In this document: positions 1 through 10,000 of the stretch, one piece after another
How the letters are laid out: every line of letters starts with the position of its first letter
Numbering within the stretch: the first letter of the stretch is position 1
Origin: Ianthella basta
Lineage: Eukaryota > Porifera > Demospongiae > Verongiida > Ianthellidae
Direction: 5' to 3'
Assembly (NCBI GenBank): GCA_964019415.1
Contig: OZ025880.1
Location: 2,554,813-2,618,812 of the forward strand
DNA: 64,000 nt
Made by a program: the position numbers and the translations under genes
Notes under the pieces: model-generated
Told to the model about the DNA's origin: nothing
Database searches by the model: none
Seen by the model: the letters and a program-made list of their open reading frames with translations, nothing else

Positions 1-985
1 ACCCGTGGTATTTCCTCTGAGTTCAATCTTGATGCTGGAATACGTAGTGGAGTCATTTGCAGGACTCTTGGTTATATTAGCGGAGCCTCGTAGCAATACC
101 TTGTAACCAAGCACTGCATCATGTAGAGCAATTGAGATGCCACTACCTCTGGTTGCTGCATTGACAATGACATTGGAAAGAGTAATCTCACCACCCTCTC
201 CGTCTCCCCTCACAGTAATGTTGATGCCTGTGAATGATGTGGTATATGTCCACTAGTTGATATTTCTCATGATTCCTTATTAGGGAAGCATCTGGATCTC
301 TTGTCTGGCCTGTAAAAACTTCAAAGTGTATCCCACTGGCATGGTTGCCAAAATGGTCTACTCTAACATACTCCAGCAAAACATCCCCATTTGTTATTGT
401 GATGCCATATTTAATGAAGGAAATTCCTCTGCCATAGGGGCCAATTATTGTAAGGAGAATGTATTGTATTATTACTTTCTTGCAGTCTTGAAAGTACAGG
501 GTTGAAAGATCCAAGAGAGAATCACTGTACTGCAGCTGTTCACCACAATCTTGGAATGCTACATTTTTAACTACAACTATCTGAATATTGTAAAATGCTA
601 AGTTTGCTCTGTTGGTGCACTGAATTTGTGATCCGCCATTTTCACAAGTACCCATTACTGCTATGGTTGCAACACTCATTAGTGGCATTCCATTTAGCAA
701 ACTGTCAACTGGCTCAAGTACATGGATGCCACAACCAATGACAATTGCATAATTTTTCCCAATGTGTGTAAGAGCGTAGTTCGGCGACCCACATGATTCA
801 TTAAGGTGCTGTGGATGATGTACTGGGTCACTTGTTGGTGTGTCATGTATACACTGTGGACTATCCTCTCCTGTTGTACTAACCCACATGGTTCTTGTGT
901 AGTCCTCAGAAACTGCTCCAGTGCAGCATGTGAGCAGCCACAGCACACACACCAGTAGGATGTGTTTGACTAGAACTGACTTCAT
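1..985 (-). pseudogene. Array gene A: N-terminal part of beta-helix/multi-TM receptor, frameshifted, cut by window edge
   Basis: The ATG at 983-985 opens a signal peptide (MKSVLVKH then a Leu/Val/Cys core) almost identical to that of gene C, followed by the family hallmark WVSTTGEDSPQCIHD. The reading frame matches the other array genes down to about position 265. It then leaves the family frame and stops at 188. Reading positions 1-240 on the minus strand in a different frame restores family sequence (GINITVRGDGEGGEI and onward to the window edge). Compared with B and C, about 15 residues are missing at the shift, so there is a small deletion plus a frame change near 245-275. The gene may be a pseudogene, an allele with a local lesion, or an assembly error. 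The rest of the gene lies outside the window. A reader using only the open frame would see an artificial 265-residue protein with a nonsense C-terminus. Confidence 0.75.
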
Positions 986-2529
986 TGTGTTGATGACTTC
1001 CTTTATAGGCTTGTAAGGTATGGTTGCGTAACCTATATGAAACCAACATCCTATATATATGTACATATGTGTAGATGAGGCATTGATCAGGAATGAACAA
1101 GGAAAGTGATAGAAGGTTCAAATATATTGAGAACAAGCATTTGATGAAGGGTGACTGTTGTACAGTTGACAGCTATGCACATGGTGTCATACAGAAATTC
1201 AAGAGGCAGAATAACTCATGCAAGGTTTATGCAGGGTCTATAATTATATATCGATAGAGAACTGTGAAGAATGATTAAGAGAAAGAATATACCATGCACT
1301 TTGCCCCAAAACTCACAGATGATATGTGACAGCTTCCCAATGTCTTGGCTGGCCTGGGTGTGTGGCAGCTAGTTATTCTGTCTGAATTGTTCAATGTGTA
1401 GATTCGACAGTCCCACCGTATTGCTGTTGAAGAATCTGACAATGCTGGGTGTATAACACCAACTTACATAGTGCACTCTGTTTCCACAGCTTGTCGAGGT
1501 TCTATCTAGGATACAATATAGGGGGAAGGTTTAGAGCACAAAAGTAGAAAGATGGTCTGGGATCCTGCCTCCCAGAAAAATTTTGGATTGAGAGTCTTTG
1601 AATTTGATTCTAATGCATTCTGGGAAGAAAATCACATTACTGCCATTTTCACTGGAATTGGCCAATTGTTCCTTCAATCAATGTTGTGTGTAATACTGGA
1701 TTGTGTCCATCTCTTAACCTATGACTGTAATTTTAGGAGTCCAACACTGAAACTGTTAAAAATAATAGATTTATTCATAATGAATGATCTGCACCGTGGT
1801 CAATCACACGTGATATATGCATATGGCTATAATGGAGTCACAAGTACACATGATCATCCATTGTTAGTTTATACAATATAAACCCTCTAATTGTTTATTG
1901 TCAATGCGAATATTCCGTGAATGACAATTTGATGAATTGAATCTGTTATATGTGGCATTTGTGTACTGCACTGTCTATTATTATGTTTTGGGAATCATTT
2001 AGCCACTTTCATATTGTGCTTATGTATTCTGGTCATGTGGCTCCATTTACGCATGTATACTGGATGGTTAATGGCTGAAGATATGACTGTAGGGAGCGTT
2101 AAGATGATTTCAGTGCATGATCAGTGAAGTGCTAGGTATCAGTCATGCATTCCTCATAGTTTCAAACAGTATGTACATTATTACATTAACCATTGGCAGA
2201 CACAACAATTAAAGATTGACTATCTTCTTCTGATGTACATACTTAATATATCTATAACCTATTGTATAACAATGGCCAATACAGATCGTATATGTGTATA
2301 TATGTGTGTACTTGAAGAGGCTTCATTGTGTTGGTGCATGCTTTCCATTGTAGACCTGCTGGTAAAGAAGCCTTAGGGCATCATGGCTTATGCCAGGAGT
2401 GCATGCATAGCATGACATCAAGCATATAATTATACTGGCGGTAGAAGAGAATAAATGAGAATAATTATATGTATTAATTACAGTATATGACAACTGCATA
2501 GGGTACAGCTAGTGTACGGTAAAATGTAA
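986..2529. other. 5' flank of gene A, partly duplicated upstream of gene C
   Basis: There is no convincing gene here. The block at about 1330-1495 resembles about 19270-19460 upstream of gene C, including the shared start TGTCTGAATT. A second block at about 1840-2150 resembles 20920-21230 (shared words include CATTGTTAGTTTA, TTTGGGAA and GGTCATGTGGC). These flanks therefore descend from one duplicated unit. An open frame at 1552-1881 has no recognisable features and is not called. Confidence 0.5.
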
Positions 2530-2532
2530 TGC

Positions 2533-2742
2533 TCAAACTACATAGAGAAGTGATGTTGTAGTACTAAACAATGAGAAACACTGAACAAAAATTGTAAGCA
2601 AGACATTAATTGTACAATTGTGAATAACTGTTTCTGTCTCTGTTCCAATCATCATCTTGATCTGTGTTGGGTAATCATCTATTATTTGAACAAGGTTCCC
2701 AAGACTAGCTCTCAGGTAGGGCACTATTGGGTCACTCATCAT
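2533..2742 (-). pseudogene. Decayed 3'-end relic of an array gene
   Basis: On the minus strand the open frame reads SLGNLVQIIDDYPTQIKMM followed by GTETETV. Intact genes end RLGNLVLITELRAGVPTSED with a DDDTVTETETET tail. On the plus strand the 16-base word GAACAAGGTTCCCAAG and the run GTTTCTGTCTCTGT match the 3' ends of genes C and D. Only about 90 bases (2630-2718) are clearly related, and nothing of the upstream coding sequence survives. This is best read as the remnant of a deleted array member between genes A and B. Confidence 0.6.
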
Positions 2743-3153
2743 TCCTCTTTTTTCTGGCAGTAGCTACTGCTGGCACATGTACTTCACACACACATATATA
2801 TAGTGCTGCGTATATATGCACCCAGAGTAACTGTCTTTGGTGGGCTATGCATGTGTGTACGATTCCAATTTGGCGGACAGTGATGAATTTGAAGGACATT
2901 ATACAATAAAATTAAGCAAAGAGCTTTGAGAAAGTTATGTAGATGATTACTGGCTACTTTCCTACAAGGTGAGGCTAATGGCAGAAATGTAATTCTGGTG
3001 TCTTATGCATACTTTCATATGTTTTTGTTTGAATGCTTATAAACAGGTATATAGTACAAAGCTTTGCTGCACCAATCTGTGCTGAATTGCACGTTATATA
3101 ATGTACGAAGTGTAACCAAAGTGTAATACACTGCTCTTCTTTTCTCTGCTCAT

Positions 3154-3387
3154 GTGAAGTTTGACGTTGAGCTACTGAGGCACATGGAAGGGTTGCTTCA
3201 AGACATACGTACAGTATACATACTCCAGTCTGTGTCCTGCAACGGAGTGGAAAGGGAGGCCATGCAAGGAGAGGCTGACACAAAGAAAGTGGAGGAAGGT
3301 GACCCCAACAGTGACGTGAGAAGGATAGCAAGCATTAATTTAATTATTATAGCTACTCGCAGAAAGCTAAGCATGAAGTTTTCTTAA
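3154..3387 (+). other. Exon-like ORF with a homologous broken copy near 13.5 kb
   Basis: The frame reads FDVELLRHMEGLLQD and then an acidic Glu/Asp/Lys stretch. A related sequence lies on the opposite strand at 13306-13600, where a TGA interrupts the corresponding upstream codons and the following residues are YMEKLLQD. The two share nucleotide identity across about 130 bases. I do not recognise the protein. It could be an exon fragment of an unrelated gene carried along by duplication of the array, now decaying. Confidence 0.35.
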
Positions 3388-3535
3388 TTGTAAATAAGTA
3401 ACTGATTGATATGATGATAAATCTAACACATGGGAATGTGAGTTAATGCATCTACAAATTACATTAAGGTATTGTACATTGCATTGAGTAGCATGTAGTG
3501 TGTATGATGACTCATAAATACACACTTAACTGCTC

Positions 3536-3540
<5 letters not shown>

Positions 3541-3596
<56 letters not shown>
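3541..3596. repeat. (GT)n microsatellite
   Basis: Uninterrupted GT dinucleotide run of 28 units. Confidence 0.98.
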
Positions 3597-3598
<2 letters not shown>

Positions 3599-3696
3599 AC
3601 ATGACTGAATATTTGCCTTACAAATGGCTAAACATTATCAATATCTATACTTGTTCTAACTGTCTATTTGCACTTAATTGCTATTCTATGTTATAA

Positions 3697-4011
3697 TTTT
3701 GGGTAGGACAGACAACGTTTAGAACTACACATGGTGAGGAAAGAAAGGGGGAAGGGAAAAATGGCAGTGAACTGTACCAGCACTGGCAACCTCCTGATCT
3801 TTAGCCGACCCTTTAGCAGCCGGGTCACTGGTCACCGCCAACAGCCACTGATCCATTCCCTCCTCATATACTGATGGGGCTTCTTTGGAGCAGGCTTGAA
3901 CAAGCTTCCCCCCTTCCCCCTTCTTTCCTTACCATGTGTAGTTCCGAACGTTGTCTTTCATTCGTGTCACCATGGTACCTAGACCATCTTAATTAACTTT
4001 GGGTAGGATAG
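3697..4011. mobile_element. Foldback/MITE-like element with terminal inverted repeats
   Basis: The bases near 3711-3757 (GACAACGTTTAGAACTACAC and onward through a GA/GGG-rich stretch) are repeated as their reverse complement near 3910-3955, ending GTAGTTCCGAACGTTGTC. The element spans about 250 bases and has no coding sequence. The words TTTTGGGTAGGACAG (3697-3711) and CTTTGGGTAGGATAG (3997-4011) flank it as an imperfect direct repeat, possibly a target-site duplication. No transposase is present, so it would be non-autonomous. Confidence 0.6.
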
Positions 4012-4687
4012 CTTCACAATTTACATTCACCTAGCTTCCTGTTGTTGTATTGTGTCAGCATGAATATACATAATTGCACAACACTGTATACTATGGTATA
4101 CAATATATGTCGTATGAATTATGATAAGCCCAAATTTTGAAGCCATAGAAAGGGCTGCATACATGGTTAAGGCAGTGAGAGCTTAGTAAAGTTGACTCAT
4201 TGTCAGTTGATTTGATAGACTATTTGTAGCAGAATGCAAAGATTTCTTCAAATCGGTTCATATAGACAAAAGCTTCGTTTGCCGGTTTTCGGCCATGTTC
4301 AGGAGTAGTGCGACTTTTCGTTTGTATTACAGCATACAAACAACCACTGCCATCCCTACATAGACAGCACTACTGTGCTGTCTGATAACCAGTTCATATT
4401 TATTACTGAAAATGTGAAGCATGTACAGTGTGAATATATGTATGTATTGCTACATTATTGGCTTCAGTCACAGTATCAGTAATATTATTATAATAGAACA
4501 TTCACAGTATATGTGTGATGCTGAAGTGCTAATGCAAACAAAATCATTGAGAGAGTTTGAAATCAGTAATGATGTGCATAATATAAAATGTAGGGAATAG
4601 TATGCAAAGAAAAGAATATAGCATTAATGGTGCGATTCTATGTACTGGATCATGTGTACATTGTTGACATATTACGTACAATTTGAT
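4012..4687. other. 3' flank of gene B, homologous to the 3' flank of gene C
   Basis: There is no gene. The segment 4141-4265 (with GATTTGATAGACTATTTGTA) aligns with 13828-13944, and AATGATGTGCATAA at about 4567 recurs at about 14162. The duplication that made B and C therefore carried their 3' flanks. Confidence 0.6.
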
Positions 4688-4693
4688 TTTATT
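4688..4693 (-). terminator. Candidate polyadenylation signal of gene B
   Basis: TTTATT on the plus strand reads AATAAA on the minus strand, about ten bases after the stop codon of gene B. This gives a very short 3'UTR. It is plausible but not proven. Confidence 0.35.
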
Positions 4694-4703
4694 ATTAAGC
4701 TAG

Positions 4704-7700
4704 CTAAGTTTCTGTTTCTGTCTCAGTCACTGTGTCATCATCCTCTGAGGTGGGCACTCCAGCACGCAGTTCTGTTATTAGAACAAGGTTTCCAAGTCTC
4801 TCTGCTGGTGCTTCCAACAGTGGCTCAGCATATTCCTCCCTTTCTTCTTCCTGTTTCTGGCAACAGCTCAACTGCCTGCACTTCAGGTACACCTTATTTC
4901 CCAGTAGAATGCCAGGATACAGGAGGGGTAGGTAGATGAGGATCATCTGGATGGAAGCAAAGAACTGTTTTGTCCCAATGGGTGTGTTGAGATCAGTTAT
5001 GTGTAGACTCAGGATGAGGATGAGGGCAAGGTTACCAAGGATGGCTGTATCCAAAGCGTTGAATTTGCGTGAGTTGTAGGGTTGCAAGGCGGCAATGAGT
5101 AGCAGCAAGGCCACAACAAGGAAGATCTGGATACGGAGAGCATCTTCTGCTCTGGGCGTGAACACAGCTACAAGGAGGTGGACAATGCGATGAATAAGGT
5201 AGAGTGAGGAGAAGCTTCTGAAGCGCTCCTTATAGCAGCCTTGAAAGACATTGACAAAGTGGTAGACCCATCTGTCAGTGTAGACATTGCTGCAGAATGT
5301 CTGAATCCTCTGCAGCTTCCTCAATGGTGGCACAGCTATGAGGAATCTACCAAACAGCTGAGGTCCAATGGGAAGAGTGAGGAGAACAAAGGATGGCAGA
5401 AGGACGAACACTAACAGTATGACAATGGCTGGTATGAAGTATGCAATGTGTTGTATGGAGCCATAGGGCACAGAGCCCTGCCACCACACCACCACCTTCC
5501 TCTCCCCATCCTCCCCTGTTATGGTCTGATGGACAAGGATGTAGAAGGAGCTGACCAGAAAGCGAGTGAATCCAAGAATGACAAAGGCAGGAAGTGCTCT
5601 GTCATATGACATGCCATCTGAGTACTTTGCCTTCCATCGTCGCATTCTCCTGAGACATTGGTCCACTCGGTGACAGCATATCCACTTCTCTGCTGACCTC
5701 TCCAGAACAGTGAGTGTGATGGCCACTGTCAGTGGGAACAGTCCAATGGAGTAGTGAAGAAGGAGTGTCTGTAGCAGGGTGAGGTTGGCATTTGGTGCAA
5801 GGCAGTATGGTGGGAGGAGTACTCCAAAGAAGTCCAGGTTCCACATGCCATACAGAAATCGGTATATCCTGACAAATGTATTGTGCACTGGTCCCAATTC
5901 AGCATCACCTCTGATAGTGGAAAAGGCCAGGAGTTGTGCAAACAGCAGAAATGAGTTGAACCGTCCTGACACTAGATCTATGTTGAAGAGCATCAAGACA
6001 AACATGAAGGCGAACATGGGCACCCACTCACTCAGGATCCACACAAGAATGCCCACTTTACTGAGCCCTTCCTCACAATTGACACAGACTGGTCTTATTC
6101 CATTAAAGTTCACTGCAGTTCCTTTTCCTTCCAGGCAGTCACCACAGAGAAGCCCTTTACGATTATTATATTTGCTACAGACTATTTCTTGAAGCTGTTC
6201 CTGGGAATTGTTCTGAGGAAGTGTAATTTGCTGTGTTTGACAATGTCCTGGAGGGCATTGTCCAGTGAAGAACTTCTGTCCATCACAGCTGTGTTGGTCA
6301 TTGGATAGCAGGTATCCAGCCCAGTGGTCTCTCTTCAAGACAGCGCCAATCACCTCAGGGTGACTCTCATTACAGTCTGCTATCCCAGTCACACTGAGCA
6401 CCCCACAGTGACATGTTCCCATATGTCCTGGGCCATATCGGAAGACATAGCCAGGAGGACAGCACTGGAGCTCTATGTTCATCACCAGGAGTAGGTCTGT
6501 GTTGTCCACTGACTGCAGAACCAGCTGCGGAGGTCTACCTACAGCAGATGTGTTGCTTGTGTTGCTAGGGAAGGAATGGTTGGCCATGCCATGTCGCTGT
6601 GGAATGCCATGGAGGATGACTGTAAAGTCAGCAGTGTACTTGGAGAAAGGATCTGGCTCAAAGTGTAATGTGTCATCCATCTTGTTAATCAGTACAGAGA
6701 ATATTGAACTGATGTTATGGCCAAAAACATCCTTTGCACGAGTATAGGGAAGTCTTTTCTGTTTGCCAGGGATGAAGTGCATGGTAAGTGGTTTCCTCAG
6801 GCCATTTATGGCACTATACATAGCAACATAGTTGGGACCTGAAACTATCTCTCTTTGGACTGCTCTCAGTCTCCAGTCCCTGCTAGATAACTGTGATTGA
6901 GAAATGTTCAATGATGGAGTATGCCCACCAGATGTAACATAACAGAATGTAAAGTTGACTTGCCCCTCAAATGATTGCAAGCTAGTAATATGAGCACAAT
7001 TTGCTGCATTTGCGGTAATATTCCCCAGTGTGCTTCCAGTGATGCAGTTTCGAACATCTGATACATAGAATGACTGACCGTCACCTTTGGCAGTGTTGTT
7101 AATGAAAAGGAATGTGACTGTACTGTTTTTCTCTTCCCACTCTTGGTCATACTGGAGAAAACAGTCTGACACTGGTATTGCACCAGGTGCAGAATTAACA
7201 TAAAGTGCACCTCCTCTTTGAAAGGCATAATTTGCAAGGAACTCTAATCTGGTATTTTTGCCAACTCTGATGTAGCTCTCTCCATGGAGAGCAATAGCAC
7301 CACCATGTGTGGCAACACAGAACATTGACACTACAGATGAATTTGTCTGGAGCACAATTTCTGAGTCTAACGCATAAATTCCCTGTGAAGATGCGGCACA
7401 ATTGATGGTTACTCTTTCTGTTGTTATTTGCACTGACTTTGCATAGATTAAATTTTTGTTGGTATCAACCTGAAGAGAAGGGATGATTTTATTAGACACG
7501 TGCTTTAGAAAACACATAAAGGAGTAATAGACTACTTCAAGAAATCGATAACAATTTGATAACATTTTCTGCAGTTGCTTGTATTTTGTCCAAACTCCTG
7601 AACTAACAAACATTACAGTTACATCTGTTAGTCGAATGCCTGTGAACAACCTCTTCCCATGAGTATTAAGTGACTGGAAGGCACATGCACTTCCACTTGC

Positions 7701-9614
7701 TGCCTCGCTGTATTCTATTTTGGCCGTATTCACAATCACTCTATCCCCACTGTTCCCTTGGTGACGTGGGTGTCTGTAGAACACTGATATTCCTCCACCA
7801 ACTCCTTGCCCAGCTGAGTTAAACGAAAGATCACACATTGCAAAATTGACAGTGTTATCAGTTCTGAAGGTGGCATTGACAGTGGAGAACTCTACTTGAG
7901 CACCTCCCCCCATCATGTCATATTGTTCTGATGGCACTAGAGAATTGTGCTCCACTCTACCCAATATGTTTACTGCATTTGCTGTTGCAGTATCAATAAA
8001 CTGAACAAACATGCCTCCTCCGCAATGTGCTTTGTTGTAGCCGAGATAAAGCATTGTGAAATTGAAGGTATTATTACATGAGGAATCCTGAAGGCCGAGA
8101 TAGAATCCACCACCCACTTCTGCAACATTGTGCTCTGCCTTCATTCCAAGTAGCTCGAGTGTATTCTGAGTAGCAAAGTCCATACATGCTACAGCAATAC
8201 CTCCACCCCTATGGGCACGATTATAAGCCAAAAGGCTGTCAAATGCGAAATTTACTGAACTCCCCTTGGCATGTCCACTGAATTCAACATACCCTCCAGC
8301 TCCCCAGTATGCACTGTGGTACAGAGATGTGATACGAGTCACTAGTATTACGTTTCTCCTTGCCCATCCTGTGATGAGAACTTGTAGTCCTCTGCTGTGT
8401 ACCTTTGTGCTACTTACTCCCATCAATTGCAAATCCTGAAGCAGGATGACATTTGCCTCTGAGTGATCTGTAACTTTGATGGAGAGTGCACTGCCTGGAG
8501 CTAGTCGGCACTTCATCACATTAACATATCCCATTTGTATCTGATTTCCAGTGGAATTGCCTCCAAGTTCAATCTTGATGTTGGAGTGCATAGTGGAGTT
8601 GTTTGCATCGCTCTTGATAACATTCGACAAATGATTGTGGCCCCCGCATTGTTCCACAACCATAATGGATATGAATGATACACTGTGACTGCGAAATGCA
8701 TCATGCAGAGCCAGTGAGATGCCATTACTTCTGGTTGACCTATCAACTGTGATATATATATATGAGACTGCAATCTCAGTGTCCTCCATGTCTCCCATCA
8801 CAGTGATGTTAATGGCTGTGAATGATGTGGTAAGGTTGTAATGAAATTCTGGCTGGATATTGATGTGGTTAATGTCTATATGCCTCAGTTTAATTGTCTC
8901 CCTTGCCATTGAAGCAACTCCTGTGCTACCTGTAAGAACTTCAAAGTGTACCCCACTACCGTGGATGGCAGAATGGTATATTCTCACACTCTCCATTAAT
9001 ACATCGCCACGTATAATTGTAGTATGATGTCTGATAAAGGAAATACCTGTTCCATAGGGGCCAACTATATCTATGACAAGATATTGTATCACCATTTCCT
9101 TGCAATTGTAAAAGTACAGGGTTGATGAATCTGAGATGGAATCACTGTACTGTAGCTGTTTTCCACAGCCATAAAATGCCAAGTGTTTAATAACAATTTT
9201 CTCAGCATTGTAAAATTCCAAGTTTGCTCCATTAGTGCACTGAATTGTTGGTACATCAATTTCACAATTGCCCTTTATTACTATGGCTGTAACATTCATC
9301 AGAGACATCCCATTTAAAATACTATCAAGGGGCTCAAGTCCATGGAAACCACAACCAATGAAAATCAATGTATCATTCCCAATGTGTGTAAGAGCATAGT
9401 TCAGTGACCCACATGATTCATTAAGGTGTTGTGGAGAGGGTACTGGGTCACTTGTTGGTGTGTCATGTATACACTGTGGACTATCCTCTCCTCTTGTACT
9501 AACCCATATGATTCTTCTGTAGTCCTCAGAAGCTGCTCCAGTGCAGCATGTGAGCAGCCACAGCACACACACCAGTAGGCTGTGTTTGGCTAGAGCTGGT
9601 TTCAGTTTGCTCAT
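4704..9614 (-). CDS. Array gene B: secreted-start beta-helix, Cys-rich, multi-TM surface receptor (1636 aa)
   Basis: A single open frame starts at MSKLKPALAKHS, just inside a 5'UTR acceptor (exon starts near 9629). Residues 1-28 form a signal peptide. WVSTRGEDSPQCIHD follows, then about 900 residues of short beta-strand repeats rich in N-glycosylation sites. Between about 465 and 615 several turns carry GGG (GGGIAV, GGGFYL, GGGMFV, GGGAQV, GGGISV), as expected for a pectin-lyase-like right-handed beta-helix. FIPGKQKRLPYT is near 948. A Cys-rich module follows (CCPPGYVF near 1053, GLLCGDC near 1158). From about 1183 to 1572 there are eight or nine hydrophobic helices, then an acidic tail (SEDDDTVTETETET). 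It is probably a plasma-membrane protein with an extracellular N-terminus. The ligand is unknown. The coding region has no introns, unlike gene G. Confidence 0.9.
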   Translation of the reverse strand: MSKLKPALAKHSLLVCVLWLLTCCTGAASEDYRRIIWVSTRGEDSPQCIHDTPTSDPVPSPQHLNESCGSLNYALTHIGNDTLIFIGCGFHGLEPLDSILNGMSLMNVTAIVIKGNCEIDVPTIQCTNGANLEFYNAEKIVIKHLAFYGCGKQLQYSDSISDSSTLYFYNCKEMVIQYLVIDIVGPYGTGISFIRHHTTIIRGDVLMESVRIYHSAIHGSGVHFEVLTGSTGVASMARETIKLRHIDINHINIQPEFHYNLTTSFTAINITVMGDMEDTEIAVSYIYITVDRSTRSNGISLALHDAFRSHSVSFISIMVVEQCGGHNHLSNVIKSDANNSTMHSNIKIELGGNSTGNQIQMGYVNVMKCRLAPGSALSIKVTDHSEANVILLQDLQLMGVSSTKVHSRGLQVLITGWARRNVILVTRITSLYHSAYWGAGGYVEFSGHAKGSSVNFAFDSLLAYNRAHRGGGIAVACMDFATQNTLELLGMKAEHNVAEVGGGFYLGLQDSSCNNTFNFTMLYLGYNKAHCGGGMFVQFIDTATANAVNILGRVEHNSLVPSEQYDMMGGGAQVEFSTVNATFRTDNTVNFAMCDLSFNSAGQGVGGGISVFYRHPRHQGNSGDRVIVNTAKIEYSEAASGSACAFQSLNTHGKRLFTGIRLTDVTVMFVSSGVWTKYKQLQKMLSNCYRFLEVVYYSFMCFLKHVSNKIIPSLQVDTNKNLIYAKSVQITTERVTINCAASSQGIYALDSEIVLQTNSSVVSMFCVATHGGAIALHGESYIRVGKNTRLEFLANYAFQRGGALYVNSAPGAIPVSDCFLQYDQEWEEKNSTVTFLFINNTAKGDGQSFYVSDVRNCITGSTLGNITANAANCAHITSLQSFEGQVNFTFCYVTSGGHTPSLNISQSQLSSRDWRLRAVQREIVSGPNYVAMYSAINGLRKPLTMHFIPGKQKRLPYTRAKDVFGHNISSIFSVLINKMDDTLHFEPDPFSKYTADFTVILHGIPQRHGMANHSFPSNTSNTSAVGRPPQLVLQSVDNTDLLLVMNIELQCCPPGYVFRYGPGHMGTCHCGVLSVTGIADCNESHPEVIGAVLKRDHWAGYLLSNDQHSCDGQKFFTGQCPPGHCQTQQITLPQNNSQEQLQEIVCSKYNNRKGLLCGDCLEGKGTAVNFNGIRPVCVNCEEGLSKVGILVWILSEWVPMFAFMFVLMLFNIDLVSGRFNSFLLFAQLLAFSTIRGDAELGPVHNTFVRIYRFLYGMWNLDFFGVLLPPYCLAPNANLTLLQTLLLHYSIGLFPLTVAITLTVLERSAEKWICCHRVDQCLRRMRRWKAKYSDGMSYDRALPAFVILGFTRFLVSSFYILVHQTITGEDGERKVVVWWQGSVPYGSIQHIAYFIPAIVILLVFVLLPSFVLLTLPIGPQLFGRFLIAVPPLRKLQRIQTFCSNVYTDRWVYHFVNVFQGCYKERFRSFSSLYLIHRIVHLLVAVFTPRAEDALRIQIFLVVALLLLIAALQPYNSRKFNALDTAILGNLALILILSLHITDLNTPIGTKQFFASIQMILIYLPLLYPGILLGNKVYLKCRQLSCCQKQEEEREEYAEPLLEAPAERLGNLVLITELRAGVPTSEDDDTVTETETET

Positions 9615-9628
9615 GTTTCCACTGCAGA

Positions 9629-10000
9629 CCTGTAGATCCGTTGGTTGAGAGAGGAAACCCAGTCACATTACTTAATTAACTAGCTGTTGTATGTTGATGT
9701 ATAGGCAAGCATTGACTGTGTGACATCAATTAAGATCCAATCAGGAAACATTATCCTGTGGATACATAATGGTACATATAATCAGAGTTATTGAAGAATT
9801 GTAATGGTAAATTAATGTAACTTACAACAGCTGTGATGATCCTTGCACTCTCAGGTTTTCTGTAAGAAGGCAAACACACTAGAACCGACAGTATGAGTTT
9901 ACTTGTCAGTTAGACTGCATAATACTGATGTTGCAGGAGTTTGTGGTAAAGGGACCACTTTTACTGTTATATTATACTTTGGCACAGCGGCTTTTATGGT
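9629..10000 (-). promoter_or_regulatory. Leader exon, 5'UTR intron and TATA-like box of gene B
   Basis: On the minus strand, CTACAG ending at 9630 is a good acceptor 15 bases before the ATG. GTAAGT (9820-9825) is a matching donor, giving a 5'UTR intron of about 196 bases. CCATAAAAGCC (about 9988-9998) occupies the place of the TATAAAAG boxes of genes D and F. The first exon would run from about 9960 to 9826. Confidence 0.5.

Noticed and set aside
1552-1881. 109-codon ORF upstream of gene A
   Set aside because: It has no domain, no splice or promoter context, and no counterpart in the homologous flank of gene C.
4262-4330. Third hammerhead-like site (minus strand, CCTGAACATGGCCGAAAACC)
   Set aside because: The first core segment is absent and no closing stem I could be drawn.
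5602-6192. Long antisense and alternate-frame ORFs inside array genes, repeated at the same place in every paralog
   Set aside because: They recur because the coding strand is conserved, overlap the membrane module out of frame, and lack their own start or splice context.
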